This document shows positions 1-13,859 of a stretch of DNA of 64,000 nt, piece after piece; within the stretch, counting starts at the first letter, position 1; every line of letters starts with the position of its first letter. The stretch covers positions 1 to 64,000 of the forward strand of contig PVNU02000873.1 of assembly GCA_003013855.2 (NCBI GenBank), written 5' to 3'. The DNA is from Liriodendron chinense (taxonomy: Eukaryota > Streptophyta > Magnoliopsida > Magnoliales > Magnoliaceae). The notes under the pieces were generated by a model that made no database searches, was not told where the DNA came from, and saw only the letters and a program-made list of their open reading frames with translations. A program made the translations under genes and the position numbers.

Positions 1-660
1 GAATATGATCTTCCTTATATATGGTTGATAGGCATATCCATACAAGTGATCACGCATTGTCTTAACTAGTTGGCCACTACTCACCCATTCCTTTTGATGT
101 TGCATACCTCCTACCATAACTGGTGGAACGCTCATGCTATTTTCAATCCGGTAATCACGTAATTTTTTTTCTGGTTGATCATTATTTGATTTTGCTTCGT
201 TCTAGTACCCCCCCAATTGTCTTACGCCGTGTCTCAACATGTGTATCATTTTCATTAATGTAATCAAGCATCGTCTTACGTGGGGGGTAGTGGAGGTTAT
301 TTGAATCTTAAAAAAACACTCATGCTTGGAAGGATCCCGATCACAATAAGTTTGGATCCCATGGTCCGGCTTCTCATCTTTCAAAAGGTACGCATAAGCA
401 CTACCCATCCAATTAGCCATGATGAAATTCTAAGGAATTGAAACCTATCCTAATCTAGAAAAAAGAACAAAAAAAAGGAGATGAGGAGATGTTACCCAAT
501 AGGGTGAGAACTATGTTAACAACAATGTCTTATAAAAATAAAAAACAAAAAGTTGTTAGTAATCTAGAAAAAAAAATCAGAAAACCTACTTCTAGAAAAA
601 CTGAAAATCCTGCCTAACTAGGACTACTATATAGCTATTAGAACAATTAGAACCATTTAA
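1..660 (-). pseudogene. Athila-type leader/gag N-terminal region, partial
   Basis: Read on the minus strand this follows an LTR and a primer binding site, so it is the start of the internal region of an Athila-type Ty3/gypsy element that leaves the window at base 1. A reading frame from 420 to 202 begins MANWMGSAYAYLLKDEKPDH. Beyond its stop, in another register, come words such as LRDYRIENSMSVPPV and MRDHLYGYAYQPY. The same words recur in the leader protein at 21402-21737 (LREYWNENNVYDVP, MRDCLYGYTYRQPY), so the two elements are related. The function of this leader is unknown. It looks broken (frame changes), and the rest lies outside the window. Confidence 0.6.
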
Positions 661-665
661 CCTCT

Positions 666-683
666 TTCCCGGCAACGACGCCA
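666..683 (-). promoter_or_regulatory. Primer binding site, tRNA-Asp type
   Basis: On the minus strand the bases just inside the LTR read TGGCGTCGTTGCCGGGAA. This differs by about two bases from the complement of the 3' end of plant nuclear tRNA-Asp, the usual primer of Athila-like elements. It fixes the element's orientation as minus. Confidence 0.75.
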
Positions 684-689
684 AAAACT

Positions 690-2653
690 TGTTCACTCGC
701 CTCAAGTGCAAGGCTGCGATGTAGTAATAATTCACAGTAAGACCGAGGTCGATCCGCAAGGAAATATGTAAACAATTTGAACAATCCTAATAACTAGAAT
801 CTAAAAGGGTTTATGAAATCAGTTTTAAATATAAAACATGAAAGATCTGAGAATTGAGAAGAACAAGAACATCAAGGATCCACTTGTAGTGGTCCAATGC
901 TATCCATTCATCCAAGCATAACACAATTAGAATAAAAGTTCTATCTCTCATCTAATTTGAGGATATAACATTCAAGCACAAACAGTCCCACTTAAATCTG
1001 AAAATCATATTTCTAGTTCTAATGAAGCACATAGAACTCGAACTTGTAGCCTTTGAAGTAACAACCATGCTAAAAGACTATGACATGCTCTAGGGTTACT
1101 ACAATTTGAATCTAAACAAACTCATCATGAAAATATCAGAGAATTGCAAGGAACTCATGTTCAGAGTACACAAACTTTCAGAATTCATCTAAAAATTCAA
1201 GCTTTATTCAAACTAGAAGTTCAAAATCCAAAATAAAAAAAGGTACTTGTATAAATGAATTAAAGCATTGAAAACTAACTACAAGTTTCACCTCTTAGCT
1301 CTAGCTAAGAGGTTAGCAAAAAGAAAGCATATTAAAACTAGAACTAGAACTAGAACTAGAACTAAGAAAATGAAGAAAAACTAGTTGTAAGAGGCTAGGA
1401 AGCTTCCTAAGACTTGAAATCCTTGCTCCCCACGTCCTTGACTGCCGTAGAAGAGGAGAAAGCTTTCATATTTATAATGTAGTAAGAGGACAATAACATA
1501 GCAGATTTTGTTTCACTTAGTACGGCTTAATCAATGATCGAATTGCCTTCAAATTTGATTTCTAACTTCTCTGGAACATGTTCTTCCTCATACATGGTTT
1601 ACATTTCCATGATTATCTTCTAAATGGGCCCACCAATCAGATCAACGACCACTTCTCAAAATCGCACAATTCGGGTACCTTTAGAACCAGTCATCTTGTT
1701 TTCAATACTACGGAGTGTATAGAGGTCTGATTGATCTCAAAGTGTGAATATTAGTAGAAACCTTCCTCCTCTAGATGATAGACAGATTAGATTGTCCAAC
1801 TCAATTTCAGAATTAGGTGCGAAAATTAGAACACTTATAGCTTTTTATAAAATCTGTGCAGTTGGAATCTTTTTGGATGGTCTATCTTTCTTCAACCGGT
1901 ACGATCAAACCACACATCTTTTTGACCTGAAACTTTGTATTATTCATATATCAATGTGGTCTAGAAGATAGTCATATTAGATTATTCATATCATCAATGA
2001 TGGGACACCTGGACCATTCCAGAGTTGAGCAGCGGAATCAGGAAACTTTCTGGACAGTTCATATTGTTTTGGCCATCACGGTCAATCCGTAGCTCCGATC
2101 GATACGAAACTACTTAGGTTTTTTTGGTGTCGAGCTAATATTCAATATAGATGGATTGGATTTGCAATAATCATAAAGATGGGCCCCACAAACTGGGCCA
2201 AAATCTAAAAAATGGGACTACCAATTTCTTGTTTGAAATCCCAAAATTAGAAAGTTAATGGCCAACCGATCGGAGCTTCTGGCCGACCGGTCAGAGAAGG
2301 GTCTTTTTGGTCCAACGAGTTCAATAGAAAATACACCGTCAAAATGAATTTCAGACTGGTTTGCCGACTGGTCGATGGCTGTGGCCGACCGGTCAGTCTA
2401 CCGATCGACAATGTATTTTTTCTTAACTTTTCTTTCTTTCTTCTCTTTCTCCCTTACATCTTTCTTCCACCTCTTGGCACTTGTTTTATTTATCTTCAAT
2501 GCACACAGAGTAAGTCTTTTAACATCATATTGGTGAAGTTTCTCTCTCATTCATCAATCACAAAAACATGTATTAGATTATTTTTTAAACATGTAAACCA
2601 TGCATAAAGTGTGATGAATTGGGGTTAGAATGTGTATAATTCGAGGCTCAACA
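690..2653 (-). repeat. 5' LTR of an Athila-type retrotransposon
   Basis: In minus orientation it starts TGTTGAGCCTCGAATTATAC at 2653 and ends ...GAGTGAACA at 690, directly before the primer binding site. It is about 1964 bp. The solo LTR at 53772-55707 is a clear second copy of the family: both share the end with CTCAAGTGCAAGG and the long AT-rich middle. A TATA-like word (ATTATAAATATG, minus) lies near 1470. A cluster of CCGACCGGTC-type motifs lies at 2265-2409. The matching 3' LTR would be left of the window. Confidence 0.8.
2265..2409. repeat. ACCGGT palindrome cluster in the Athila LTR
   Basis: Four to five copies of CCGACCGGTC or one-base variants (CCGATCGG, CCGACTGGTC) lie within 145 bp. 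The same motif occurs in the solo LTR at 55310-55460 and in the copia-type LTRs at 31552-31770 and 34555-34770. Confidence 0.7.
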
Positions 2654-3009
2654 ACTAGCCCATACCAACACCGTATTCATTACCATTCTAGTGTGACTTA
2701 TTTTAATTTTTCTTGTTTCCTTCATTTAACGAGTTTAGGCATATGAGGTTTTTTTTGAATCATCCGAGCCAAAGGGCCGTGCCGCCAGACGTACTTCTAT
2801 TACAATCCCTTGATGTTTTAATTAGACTACGACCAGGGTGGCTAAATATAAGGGTACATCAAAAGTATTTAAGAATGTGCGAGTAAGTTGTAATATTAGT
2901 AATTTATTTGTTCATTTTGTAACACCGTGATCAGTGTTTCTGACATTACATACATGTTGCAGCTTAAGATTAGCGGTGAACTCATCCCCATAACAGATGA
3001 TGAAAATAC
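2654..3009 (+). pseudogene. Gene-like fragment, unidentified
   Basis: Unrecognised sequence between two insertions. Around 2940-3009 there is an intron-acceptor-like stretch (pyrimidine-rich, ending TTGCAG at about 2962) followed by an open frame reading LKISGELIPITDDENT. The frame continues across the solo LTR when that insertion and one target duplication are ignored. This may be an exon of an old transposon-derived gene. I cannot name the family. Confidence 0.25.
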
Positions 3010-4823
3010 TGAAATTGTGATATAAGTTTAATTACCACACTTGTAAAAGCAAGAAACTTGATTCTTTGTCCTAGAGGGGGGTGAATAGAACACTTTTTAA
3101 ATTTAACAATTTAAATATTCATAGGCATGTAAATGATATAAGAAGACACATATAAGAATATGAATTGCATCTCAAAAACATTTCTATAAACACTTAATAT
3201 GGTAAGTTCTATCTATATGAAACATTCATGAGATTGATTGCTAGTAATATCAAACATGTTATAATCAATTCATCTTAAGTATGGAAAGAGTAAAACAATT
3301 GCACACATATAGATAGAGATCATTCACCACATAACAAGAGATTTATAGTGGTTCGGTTATCTACCTACTCCACTCCCAACTGATCCACTCACTCCTTGAG
3401 TGGCGGAATTTCACTATCACAATGGTTTTAAATGAGGTTTACCATAAACCTTAACAACCTACACAAGGTCTAAACTTCAACACATGGATTCATCCTTTCT
3501 TAGGACTAATCCATCAAACACTTGGCCTACACTAAGACTCACTCGAGTTTGGGTCTTCAAACTCTGAAACCTAAATCTCAACATTTGAGAAGGTTTCTTG
3601 GACTCAAAAACTAAAGTGTACTTAGCTGATTGAGCCCCTTAATAGCGCCTTTATTTGAAGAAGCTTCGGCTTGCACGAACGGCCCCTTGATCCCTCATTC
3701 AGCAACCTTGCTTTGAATGCTTGCTTGTAGCTTCCAAGGTGATGGAATAGGGTTTTTTTGAAACTCTCTAAGGGTTAAGGCTTTAAATGATAGAGAGGGG
3801 TTTCACCAAGATCTTCATTAATGTCATTTATAACAAGAGAATATAGCAAATGGAGATTAGGTTAAGGGGCATTAATGAGGGCTTGAGTTCATGTTTCAAT
3901 CCAAGCTATGAATGTTCATTAATGTTGCTGAAATCAACAAGGATTGAACAATGAACTCAAGGAATCAAGGCTCGGAGAAGAAAGGATGAGTAGTAAAAAG
4001 CACCTAACCAAGCTCTTGAGGATTCTCAGCTTAATGGAGACCAAGATCTAGCAAGGGGATGATATAGAGTTATAAACAACAGTTAGAAAATGGTCATAAA
4101 ATAGCCAAATCTATAGCCTTGGAGAAAGGTTCGATAGATCGAAATTTCTGTTCAGAAGAATAGTCAGATTGAAGAATAGATAGTTCGATATATCGAAATG
4201 GGATTTTGATATATTGGAAGGTGTTTCTGATATATCGAAATGTCTTTTCGATATATTGATATATAGGTCCAGAAAGATTGTAAAGTTGTTGTACCCTTTC
4301 ATCGATATATCGAACTAGGGTATCAATATATTGAAAACCCCAATTCCGATATATCGAATGTTATTTCGATAAATCGATCTTTCTGTACAAAGAGATTATA
4401 TGTTTACTAGATGATTTACCCGATATATCGAATAACTTTTTCGATATATCGGAAGTCTATCAAATTAAGCTCTGGTCTATCAGAGGTCTATCGAAAATCC
4501 CTAATTCACATGTTTTTCAAGATTCTTCAAAAGGTTGTTATGCAAAGAAGTTCCAAGGTTGATTTCTTGGAACATGGTCATTCCTAATGGTTAGAAGAGT
4601 GAGCCTAAGGGTTCATGCCAAGTAGGGACCAAAGGATTGTGGGAAAAAAATAAGTATGGGGTCAAGGGAGTTGGTTTTGAGCCGGCTTGGAACAAGAGAT
4701 TTTCATTGAGTCTTCTGAGTCAAACCGCTGGAGATCTTCAAGGCTTCATTGTTTATCATCTACTAGGCTCATTAGACTTGATGACTCATACAACATGCTA
4801 ATTGACAAATATGTGCACTTACA
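3010..4823 (-). mobile_element. Solo LTR, SIRE-like copia family, TSD AATAC
   Basis: The ends are TGAAATTG (3010) and GTGCACTTACA (4823). Read on the minus strand this is the same terminal design as the LTRs at 31211 and 61078 (TGTTAGTGCAC ... CAATTTCA). The 5-bp target duplication AATAC flanks it at 3005-3009 and 4824-4828. No internal region is present, so it is a solo LTR made by recombination between two LTRs. Family landmarks on the minus strand include the block ending CACCCCCCTCTAGGAC and the segment around 3350-3450 (CTCCACTCCCA... on plus). Confidence 0.85.
4123..4505. repeat. TCGATATATCGA palindrome cluster
   Basis: About a dozen copies or near copies of TTCGATATATCGAAA are spaced 20-60 bp apart inside the solo LTR. 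The same motif fills the matching place in the unrelated Athila LTR at 13130-13400. Confidence 0.8.
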
Positions 4824-6290
<1,467 letters not shown>

Positions 6291-6327
6291 TATAAGTCGT
6301 GTTTGTTATATATGTACTTATAGTAAT

Positions 6328-7291
6328 TGTCATGCCCCGAAATTCAACACCAGATATAAAGACTCTAATCCTAAGTTCTCGGGTGTTAACTTAGTAAAAA
6401 TGCACGTGCATGAGTTTCCACGTATCTACATGGACCGATTGATATTCAACCGTAATCAATAATTAGAGTAGCTTTAAATTAGTGGCATAAAAAACTAAAT
6501 AGAGATAGCTAAACCCATAAATATTGGTCTAATATCCAACAAGTACAACTTCAAAAGTGGTGTCTGCATAAATAGGGATTATACAAGCCATAATATATTC
6601 AACATATCCACGGAATCCACCTAACTGGGGACTTCAATATACATATCCCCAAAATGTATAAAAATGCATAATAATGTCCATGCACAAGGCTCCAAAATAA
6701 ATGACAACGAGGCACTCCGCCTATGCCTGCTTGTCCAAAAACTAAAAGTATGGTGAATCATCAACAAGCTCCACATATACCTTGTCTAATGTGTCGGTCT
6801 CGATGGTACCTGCATGGACAAAGTGGTCTAGTTAATGTTTTAAAATACCTTCCTAAGTGGGAGTGAGTGATAAATTTAATGGTACTAATTTCTTAAGTTG
6901 CACATTATTAACACAATCAAGTGCAGGTAATGATAGCACAACAAAAAATAGTTTCCTAATCTAGTTGTTTAAGTGAATGGAAGGCATGATATGTGGATGC
7001 ATGTCCTGGGAATAACAACAACAACAATACTTCTCATCACCACAATCATCCATAAAAAATCTATCCTATTGTAATGTGCCTCGTCACCAGCATTACCAAC
7101 AAGTGTCATGCTATACATGATTAGCCAAGTATTTATTAATACTGATTCAAACAACATATTAACGAAGTTAGAGTATCATCATTATATCATGAGTCACTAA
7201 TCGGACCATGTGGGTCGTTGCGGCACATAGCGGCTCCTCGCTAACTTTCATTGATCCAATCTTTTCTTGGGTTCATCACCCGATATCATTG
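6328..7291 (+). repeat. Gypsy LTR fragment (TGTCATGCCCCG start)
   Basis: It begins TGTCATGCCCCGAAATTC, a start typical of Del/Tekay-like plant Ty3/gypsy LTRs. About 960 bp follow before a copia-type LTR begins at 7292. Neither a partner LTR nor a primer binding site is visible, so this is a truncated fragment. The call rests mainly on the terminal sequence. Confidence 0.45.
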
Positions 7292-8120
7292 TGTTAGTGC
7301 ACTTTTCTGTGGCATACTAGTGCACCTTACTTGTCAATCATATGCGTCCATGTGTTGTAATAACGATTGAACCTTGGCAAGCTAAAGACCGAAGATTCAA
7401 GTGGACAAGAATAATCAAGGAAGAAGAACATGTAAAAGAGATGCCTTGGTGACCCTAAACCTTAGAACCAAAATAACTTAAACCTCTAGATGATTTGGGC
7501 CAAATAAGAAAACCCTTAGTCATCTTCATTAGCCTTAGATCACATAGAAAACATGATAAGTTAGGCTATTTAAAGATGTGTTAACTGCTGCAAACAAACT
7601 GGCCCAGACAGTAGTTTTCGATTGCACTTCGATGTCATCGAAATATAGTTCGATTGGCCTTCGATGCCATCGAAGACCAGTTCGATTCCATTAAACATAT
7701 GTCCAATAAAATTCAAAGTCTCTAGACGATCTTCGATCCCATCGAGCAGCCTTTTGATTCAATCGAAATGGCTCATTCGATGCCATCGAAGAGTGTTCGA
7801 TGTCATCAAACTAAATGTCCAGCAAACTGAAGAAACTCTCTAGACAATCTTCGATCCCATCGCATTGGGTTTCAACCCCATCGAAGGTATCTTCGATGCC
7901 ATCGAAGCTGAGTTCGATGCCATTGAAGATTCATGAATCTATCTATTTTTTTACTGTTGAAGATTTATTTATAAAAGTAGGGGAGTTAGTTTTGGGGCAA
8001 GAGAAAGGGATTTAGAAGCATTATTGAAGACCATTAGGAGCTCTAATCCTAACTCATCCAAGCCATTCTCCTTGTGATTCGTCATAAGCTTGAAGCATTC
8101 AAAGCTCAAATGAGAATGGA
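7292..8120 (+). repeat. SIRE-like copia LTR, 5' part
   Basis: It begins TGTTAGTGCACTTTTCTGTG, almost identical to the LTR starts at 31211, 34216 and 61078. It continues with the same landmarks (GATGCCTTGGTG, CTTAGTCATC) through a palindrome cluster and a TATA-like word (TTTATAAAAGT, about 7968-7978) to about GAGAATGGAC near 8120. There the orientation of the family sequence flips. Confidence 0.8.
7610..7930. repeat. TTCGATGCCATCGAAG palindrome cluster
   Basis: About ten copies of TTCGAT(G/C)(C/T)CATCGAA with small changes lie immediately upstream of the TATA-like word. This is the third motif type found at the equivalent LTR position. Confidence 0.8.
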
Positions 8121-8975
8121 CCGAAATTGCGGTTTGTACCACTATTGAGATAAACTTGAAGGTATGCTTATGTCTTAAAGGGGGGTGAATAGGATTTTGT
8201 TTTTAATTTCTTTTTCAATCGAAGCTCAATTGCATTCACACTCTGATTTACCAATCAAGCACATGCAAGGCAAATGAATTAATTGCAAAAGATCTTTCTA
8301 AATTATCAACTATACTATAGATTGTGAGATATGGACTGATTTAAACAAGGTCTACAGGCATTTGATCAAACAGTTGATATTCATGTAAGTTCACACTCAT
8401 GAAACTACGATGATAATAAAGAATATCATACATGCATTTCATCAATCATGTAGAGTGAAATTCGATATGAATTTCATTAAGAAATAAAGCTAAAGAATAG
8501 CACAAATAATCAACCCATTGCACACGATGTATAGTGGTTCGACTTTGGCTTTACTCCACTCCCAGCTAATCCACTCACCCCTTGAGTGGCCAGATTTCAC
8601 TATCATAATGGTTTTAAATGAGATTCACCATAAACCTTTACAACTTACACAAGGTCCACTCAAATCCTACACAAGGATAAATTCTACACAAGAACAACTC
8701 CTATCCTACACAAGAAAATATGAATCCTACAAAAGGACACACACACGTCCTACTCAAGGACAAGCTCAAGATTGGGTCACAATCTCTATACCCCAATCTC
8801 AATAAGAAGGGGGAATCAACCAATAGACTATAAACTTAACCATTTACAAATGATGAGCTCTATTCCAGCGTCGTTGTAGAGTTGCTTCAGCTCTAAGAAT
8901 GCTTCAGCTCCTCTTCAAGCTCCCACGATCAGCTACTGATGCAATATGAAGTTCCTATACTAATGCTAGGTAGGT
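8121..8975 (-). repeat. SIRE-like copia LTR, 3' part, inverted
   Basis: Starting with CGAAATTGCGG (compare TGAAATTG at 3010), this matches the 3' half of the same LTR family in reverse: the GGGGGGTGAATAGG block at 8178, the ATGTATAGTGGTTCGACTTTG block at 8527, and TGAGTGG near 8583. It stops matching near 8975. It abuts the forward 5' half at 7292-8120 head to head. Confidence 0.7.
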
Positions 8976-9674
8976 GGGAGGAGGTGTTGGAGTTCCCTTT
9001 ACCTATTAAACGTAATGGTGATGATAGAAACTACAAACTCTGAGTATTCGATGACATAATCCTACCTCATTTTGGCTGAAGAGGTTTGTCGGATCCGATA
9101 CCGATATGAGAGGTTGAAATTTTGAGCTTTGGCCATTTGGCACGAGCCGAAGGATATGTCCCAGATTGAATCTTAGCCTTCGTATGGTGCACTTGATGCT
9201 AGCATCCCTAATACATTCATTCACTCGGAAACTTCCAGATGGGATGGCCCCACAGGACATGGACATAAGTGATAAGTTTGGCATTACCTTACAAATGGTT
9301 GCCCCGCTTCATTCTATCCCTATGAAAGAAAATTAACGAATGTGATTGTTTCGTTGTTGTTAAGGTGAGGTCCATGTTATGGCTTGTCTTGGGGACATTT
9401 GAGCCTTTTATCTAACATCTGTTGGCTTCCTTCTCATCTTGATGCTTTTAAATCCTCAAGATCCATAGTGTTAATTACATGTGGTCCTCTCAATGGTCAT
9501 CCATGAGCAGTATGCATTTGTTACAAACTACAAAATGATCATAACCATGCCTTTGGTGGCTCATGTTCTGATGGCTAGCAGCCACAAAAATGACATCTAC
9601 AAGATAAAAATGTGACGTTTATGAACAATATGTACGATGTGCACTGGCTTTATAATGGCTCTCATACTATTCAT
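8976..9674. other. No recognisable feature
   Basis: There is an open frame on the minus strand at 9284-9006, but I recognise no domain in it. It may be the decayed downstream part of the adjacent Athila element. Confidence 0.4.
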
Positions 9675-11560
9675 CTCCCAGTTTAACACAAGATTTTTCT
9701 TCTCACATCGGGTCAAGACCAAGCTCAAATGGTCGAGACACTCATCGAATGTACAACTAAAAGAAATGAGAAATCATCAATGAAAACCTTGAGAAACTTA
9801 CCCACAATGTTCGAGAAAATACTTAACATGCATCGTTGGAATGTGGCGGGGGCATTACATAGTCCGAATGGCATCTTCGCTAGGCGAAGGTGCCGAACGG
9901 GCATGTAAATGTGGTTTCTCTTGGCCTTTCAGAGCAATCTCAATTTGGTTGTATTCGGAGTAACCATCGAGGAAGCAATAATAGGAATGGCCCGCTAACC
10001 TCTCCAAAATTTGATCCATGAATGGGAGAGGAAAGTGGTCTTTCCTAGTGACCGTGTTTAGCTTCCGATAATCTATGCACATACGTTAATCGATAGTAAC
10101 TCTAGTTGGTATAAGCTCATTGTTGGCCTTCTTTATGATGGTGATACCAGACTTCTTAGGGACACACCTATTGCCTATCTGAGATGGGGTAAATGATACC
10201 CACATCTAGTAGCTTGAACACTTTGGCTTTGATAACCTCCATCATATTTGGATTTAACCATCTTTGAGGTTGTCTCACTCCTCAAGGTGGATGCGTTGAG
10301 TACAAACTAAAGGGTCAATACCCTTAAGGTCCGCTATGGTTCATCCTATGGCTCCCCTATGCTCGTTGAGCATCTCAATTAACTTGAGTTCTTGATCTTT
10401 TCTTAAGTGGGAGGCTATGACGACCGAGTATGTCTCCTCTTAACCTAAATAGACATATTTTAGCTCAGATGGTAATGATTTTAGGTCAAGCTTTAGGTGT
10501 TGGATGTTAGACGGTAGAGGCTTTAATGTAGTTTGTGACAATTTTTTAAAGTGAGGCCTCCACTGGCTAATATCAACTACCGGCTTCTTAATACTCAATG
10601 CTTGCACAATTTCACATATGATGAGGTCACTAGAATCCTCAAAATGTGCCAAGCAGGTCTCCAAAGTTTCGGGTGGTTCAATTTGAAGGAGCTCCTCTTT
10701 CTCAAAGGAATCAATCATGTTTACCTTGAGGAGTTCGTCATCATCCTCATCCCTCTACCTTTTGAACATATGGAACACATTAACCTCCAAGGTCATATTC
10801 CCAAAAGACAATTGCATAACTCCATTCTGACAATTGATGATTGTGTTTAATGTAGCCAAGAATGGTTTGCCTAGGATTATCGATATTTGAGTGCTTGTAT
10901 CCATAATCGGTTGTGTGTCCAAGATGATGAAATCTACCAGATAGTAGAATTTATTGACTTAGACCAAGACATCCTCAATTATCCCTCTCGGTACACGGAT
11001 GGATCTATTAGTGAGTTGCAACGTGGTTTTAGTGAGTTTTAATTCACCAAGACCCAATTGCTCGTATACCGAGTATGTGATCAAGTTTACGCTTGCCCCC
11101 AAGTCTAACGATGCATGTTTAATCCGGTAGTCACCTATGATGCATGAGATTGTGGGACTACCTGGATCTTTATATTTTGGGGGGAATCTTTTGGGTGAGA
11201 ATGGTACTCACTTGCTCATTCAAAAAGGCCTTTTATTGCACATTATATTTCCTTTTGGTTGTGAATAGGTCTTTTAGAAACTTGGCATAAGAGGGAATTT
11301 GTTTAATGACATCAAATAAAAGAATGTTGATCTTGACTTATTTGAAAACCTCTAGAATGTCGTGAGAGTTTAGAAGAGGTTTAGGAGCTACCAATCTTAA
11401 AGGGAATGGTGCAACGGGCTTGTATTCACGTTCCTTTTCTTGTGGGGTTAAGTTACATCCATCCTCATTCTTAGAAATTACCGGATTATTAAGCTTATCG
11501 GCCTTTACCGGAATAGATTTGTCGATTTGTTTACCACTTTTAAGAGTGGTGATAGATTTA
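9675..11560 (-). pseudogene. Athila-type gag-pol remnant (protease and RT)
   Basis: On the minus strand the order is: a gag-pol linker with PFPLRL, then VKINILLFDVIKQIPSYAKF (about 11340-11280); an aspartic protease with DLGASVNLI (about 11105) where the usual motif is D-[ST/L]-GA-S; RSIRVPRGIIEDVLVKV; then CLAHFEDSSDLIICEIVQAL (about 10650-10590); then reverse transcriptase with CIDYRKLNTVTRKDHFPLPF (10080-10020), SYYCFLDGYSEYNQI, and near 9790-9760 FIDDFS, the gypsy counterpart of the YxDD catalytic box. RNase H, integrase and the envelope-like region are not recognisable. Several frame changes and stops (for example after ILEVFK and after KYNVQ) make it inactive. The missing 5' end abuts a partial LTR. 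Confidence 0.85.
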
Positions 11561-11564
11561 GCCC

Positions 11565-12268
11565 TAGCTAAGAGGTCTAGCCAACCATTAAGAAGGTTGA
11601 GCTAAAACTCAAAAGAAAATTAGAGAAAAACATAAACTAGAACTAGAAAAACTCGTAAAACGAAGTTGTAGAAGCTCTCATTTGATCCTCTCCACCTCTA
11701 ACACAACTGAGACTCTTCTAGGATGCCTTAGGAAGAGAGACAAGGTGTCATTTTATAACAAAATTGCGCACCACCTCAGAATCTTCTAGATTTTGCGTAA
11801 CTGTAGATAGTTTTGATTGATACTTCAATCGATCGGAAATGTTTCGATTAATACTCCGATTGATTAAAGTTAGTTTCGATTGATCGGAAATTCTGTCCAG
11901 GATGCAGAATTTTTTAGTCCTGAAATTCTGATTTTTCGATTGATCGAAAATTCTATTCAGCAATATTTCAGGGTCAGTTTCTGGACTTTCTGCATCTTTC
12001 TTTTCTGGCACTGCAGGTCTGCAATGTGATTTTTCTAGCCATTCCAGGTTGTTAATTTGATTTCTCTAGGGCTTTTTCTTCACTCATTTGGCTCATCAAA
12101 GCTTGGTCTTCTAATCACTCCAAGTCCTTTAAATTAACAATAAATCCATGTTATCTCTCTCTTTTACCTACAAACACAAAAAAAGCATAAGTCCTTAACT
12201 TAAACAACTTAAATTATGCAATTATGCTATGAATTTGGGTTTAGATATGCATAATTCAAAGCTCAACA
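11565..12268 (-). repeat. Partial Athila LTR
   Basis: The minus-strand start is TGTTGAGCTTTGAATTATGC at 12268. The sequence matches the first half of the LTR at 12269-13652, then ends abruptly at about 11565 (AGCCCTAGCTAAGAGG, a landmark also at 12893) where the pol remnant begins. A deletion from mid-LTR into gag explains this. It carries a TCGATTGATCGGAAA cluster at 11815-11950. Confidence 0.7.
11815..11950. repeat. TCGATTGATCGAAA palindrome cluster
   Basis: About five copies of (T)TTCGATTGATCGGAAA or variants, in the LTR position that holds TCGATATATCGA in its neighbour. Confidence 0.75.
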
Positions 12269-13652
12269 CCAACCCCAAGTGCAAGGTTACAATGTAGTAA
12301 TAATCGATCGTGAGACCGAATCGTCCTCAGGAATTAGGGATAAACCAATTATAACTCTTTTAATAACTTAAAATAGTAGGGATTCAAAAATTCAGAATTC
12401 TAGAACTAAATAGAAACAGAAAAGTAATTGAGAGAAAATCAAAGAATTAAGGATAACTAGAGCGTCGAGGATCCACTTTTAGTAGATCAATGCTAATTCA
12501 TTCATCAAGCACACACACAATTGGAATCAAATTCCTATCTCTAATCCAATCGGAAGATCTTGCATTCAAACACATAAATAGTCCAAACTTAATCTGAACC
12601 TTCAATTCTAATTCTATTGAAGCATGAAGAAGATGAACTTATAGAACTTCGAAGCATTAACCATATCCTTAGATCATGGTTAATCTAAGGTTTTTACAAT
12701 CCAAATCTTATAAAAAAAATTATGATCATTTTTAGAAATCACAAGCAACTCATGTACTTAGCACACAAGGTCTTAAAATTATCTAAAAATACCAACTTTA
12801 TTCAAACTAGAACTTGAAAATCCAAAAATAAAGTTTAAAGTACTTGCATAAATGAATTAAGCATCAAACCTAACTACCAGCTTCACCCCTTAGCCCTAAC
12901 TAAGAGGTCTAGCCAATCAAAGACATGATTAAACTAGAAAATAAAAGAAAAACTACTAAGAACATGAAAAACCCTAGAAATCGGAGTTGTAGAAGATCCA
13001 CTTTGATTCTCTCCATCTCTAGCACGTTTAGCACTTCTCTATGATGATTTGAGATGAGGATGGAGGTGTACTTTTATTGCAAAAACCATGCACCACCTTA
13101 GAATCTTTTGAAAATTGCATAACTGACGACGGTTCAATAGAAACTTCTATATATCAAACAAGTTTCAATATATCGAAACTATCGTTTCGATAGATCGAAA
13201 AATATCTGTAGAGAGTATGAATTTTTCCACAGATTTCCTCGATATATCGAAATTGGGTTTCAATATATTAAAATTCAAATTTCAATTAATCAAAAGTGCT
13301 TCGATATATCGATATTTATGTCCAAAGAGTTCAAATATTTAGCTTCTCCTCGATCAATCGAACTGAGTGTTTCAATATATCGAAGACCTATCGAAGATTG
13401 TTGTTCCTTCATTCTTTTAGGTTTTCATTTTGAACTTCCTCTTTTCTTCTTTGCTTGCTTCCTCCATCTCTTGGCTTTCTTCTAATGATCTTCAATGTGC
13501 TTCTAAATAGTCTCATTGTCCTTATATTCATATAGTTCTCCTCTCATTCCTACAAACACAAAAATACATATAAGATAGGCCTTTTAACACTTAAAACTAT
13601 GCATAATGTGCCATGAATTTGAGTAAGAATATGCACATTTCAGAGCTCAACA
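12269..13652 (-). repeat. Athila LTR, tandem to the partial copy
   Basis: The minus-strand start is TGTTGAGCTCTGAAATGTGC at 13652. The other end has the family landmark CCAAGTGCAAGGTTACAATG on plus near 12274. No primer binding site separates it from the partial LTR at 11565-12268, so the two LTRs lie directly in tandem. A TATA-like word (CAATAAAAGT, minus) lies near 13075. A target duplication could not be confirmed. Confidence 0.7.
13130..13400. repeat. TCGATATATCGAAA palindrome cluster
   Basis: Seven or more copies or near copies, located 50-300 bp upstream of the minus-strand TATA-like word. The motif is the same as in the unrelated solo LTR at 4123-4505. Confidence 0.8.
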
Positions 13653-13859
13653 CCTGCTTTCCATTCCATGAGAGCCTTTACTTCTCCGTGGATGTTGTTG
13701 TTGCCACCAAAATCATGAATTTCTCGCATGATTAGCACTCAATGGCTAGTGATGAAAACTTTTTTCAGGTCCAAGGAAGTTTTAAATCAAGCTAATATTT
13801 ATATTTTCCCTAAAATGAAAGCTCGTTTTAGGGAATGAGCTCAAAATTAAACATATGCA

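Noticed and set aside
4123..4505. CRISPR-like spaced repeats
   Set aside because: Repeats are short imperfect palindromes with irregular spacing in a plant LTR; spacers are not unique and no cas genes exist.
9006..9284. 92-residue minus-strand frame as an Athila envelope-like gene
   Set aside because: No transmembrane or other recognisable feature; support is insufficient.
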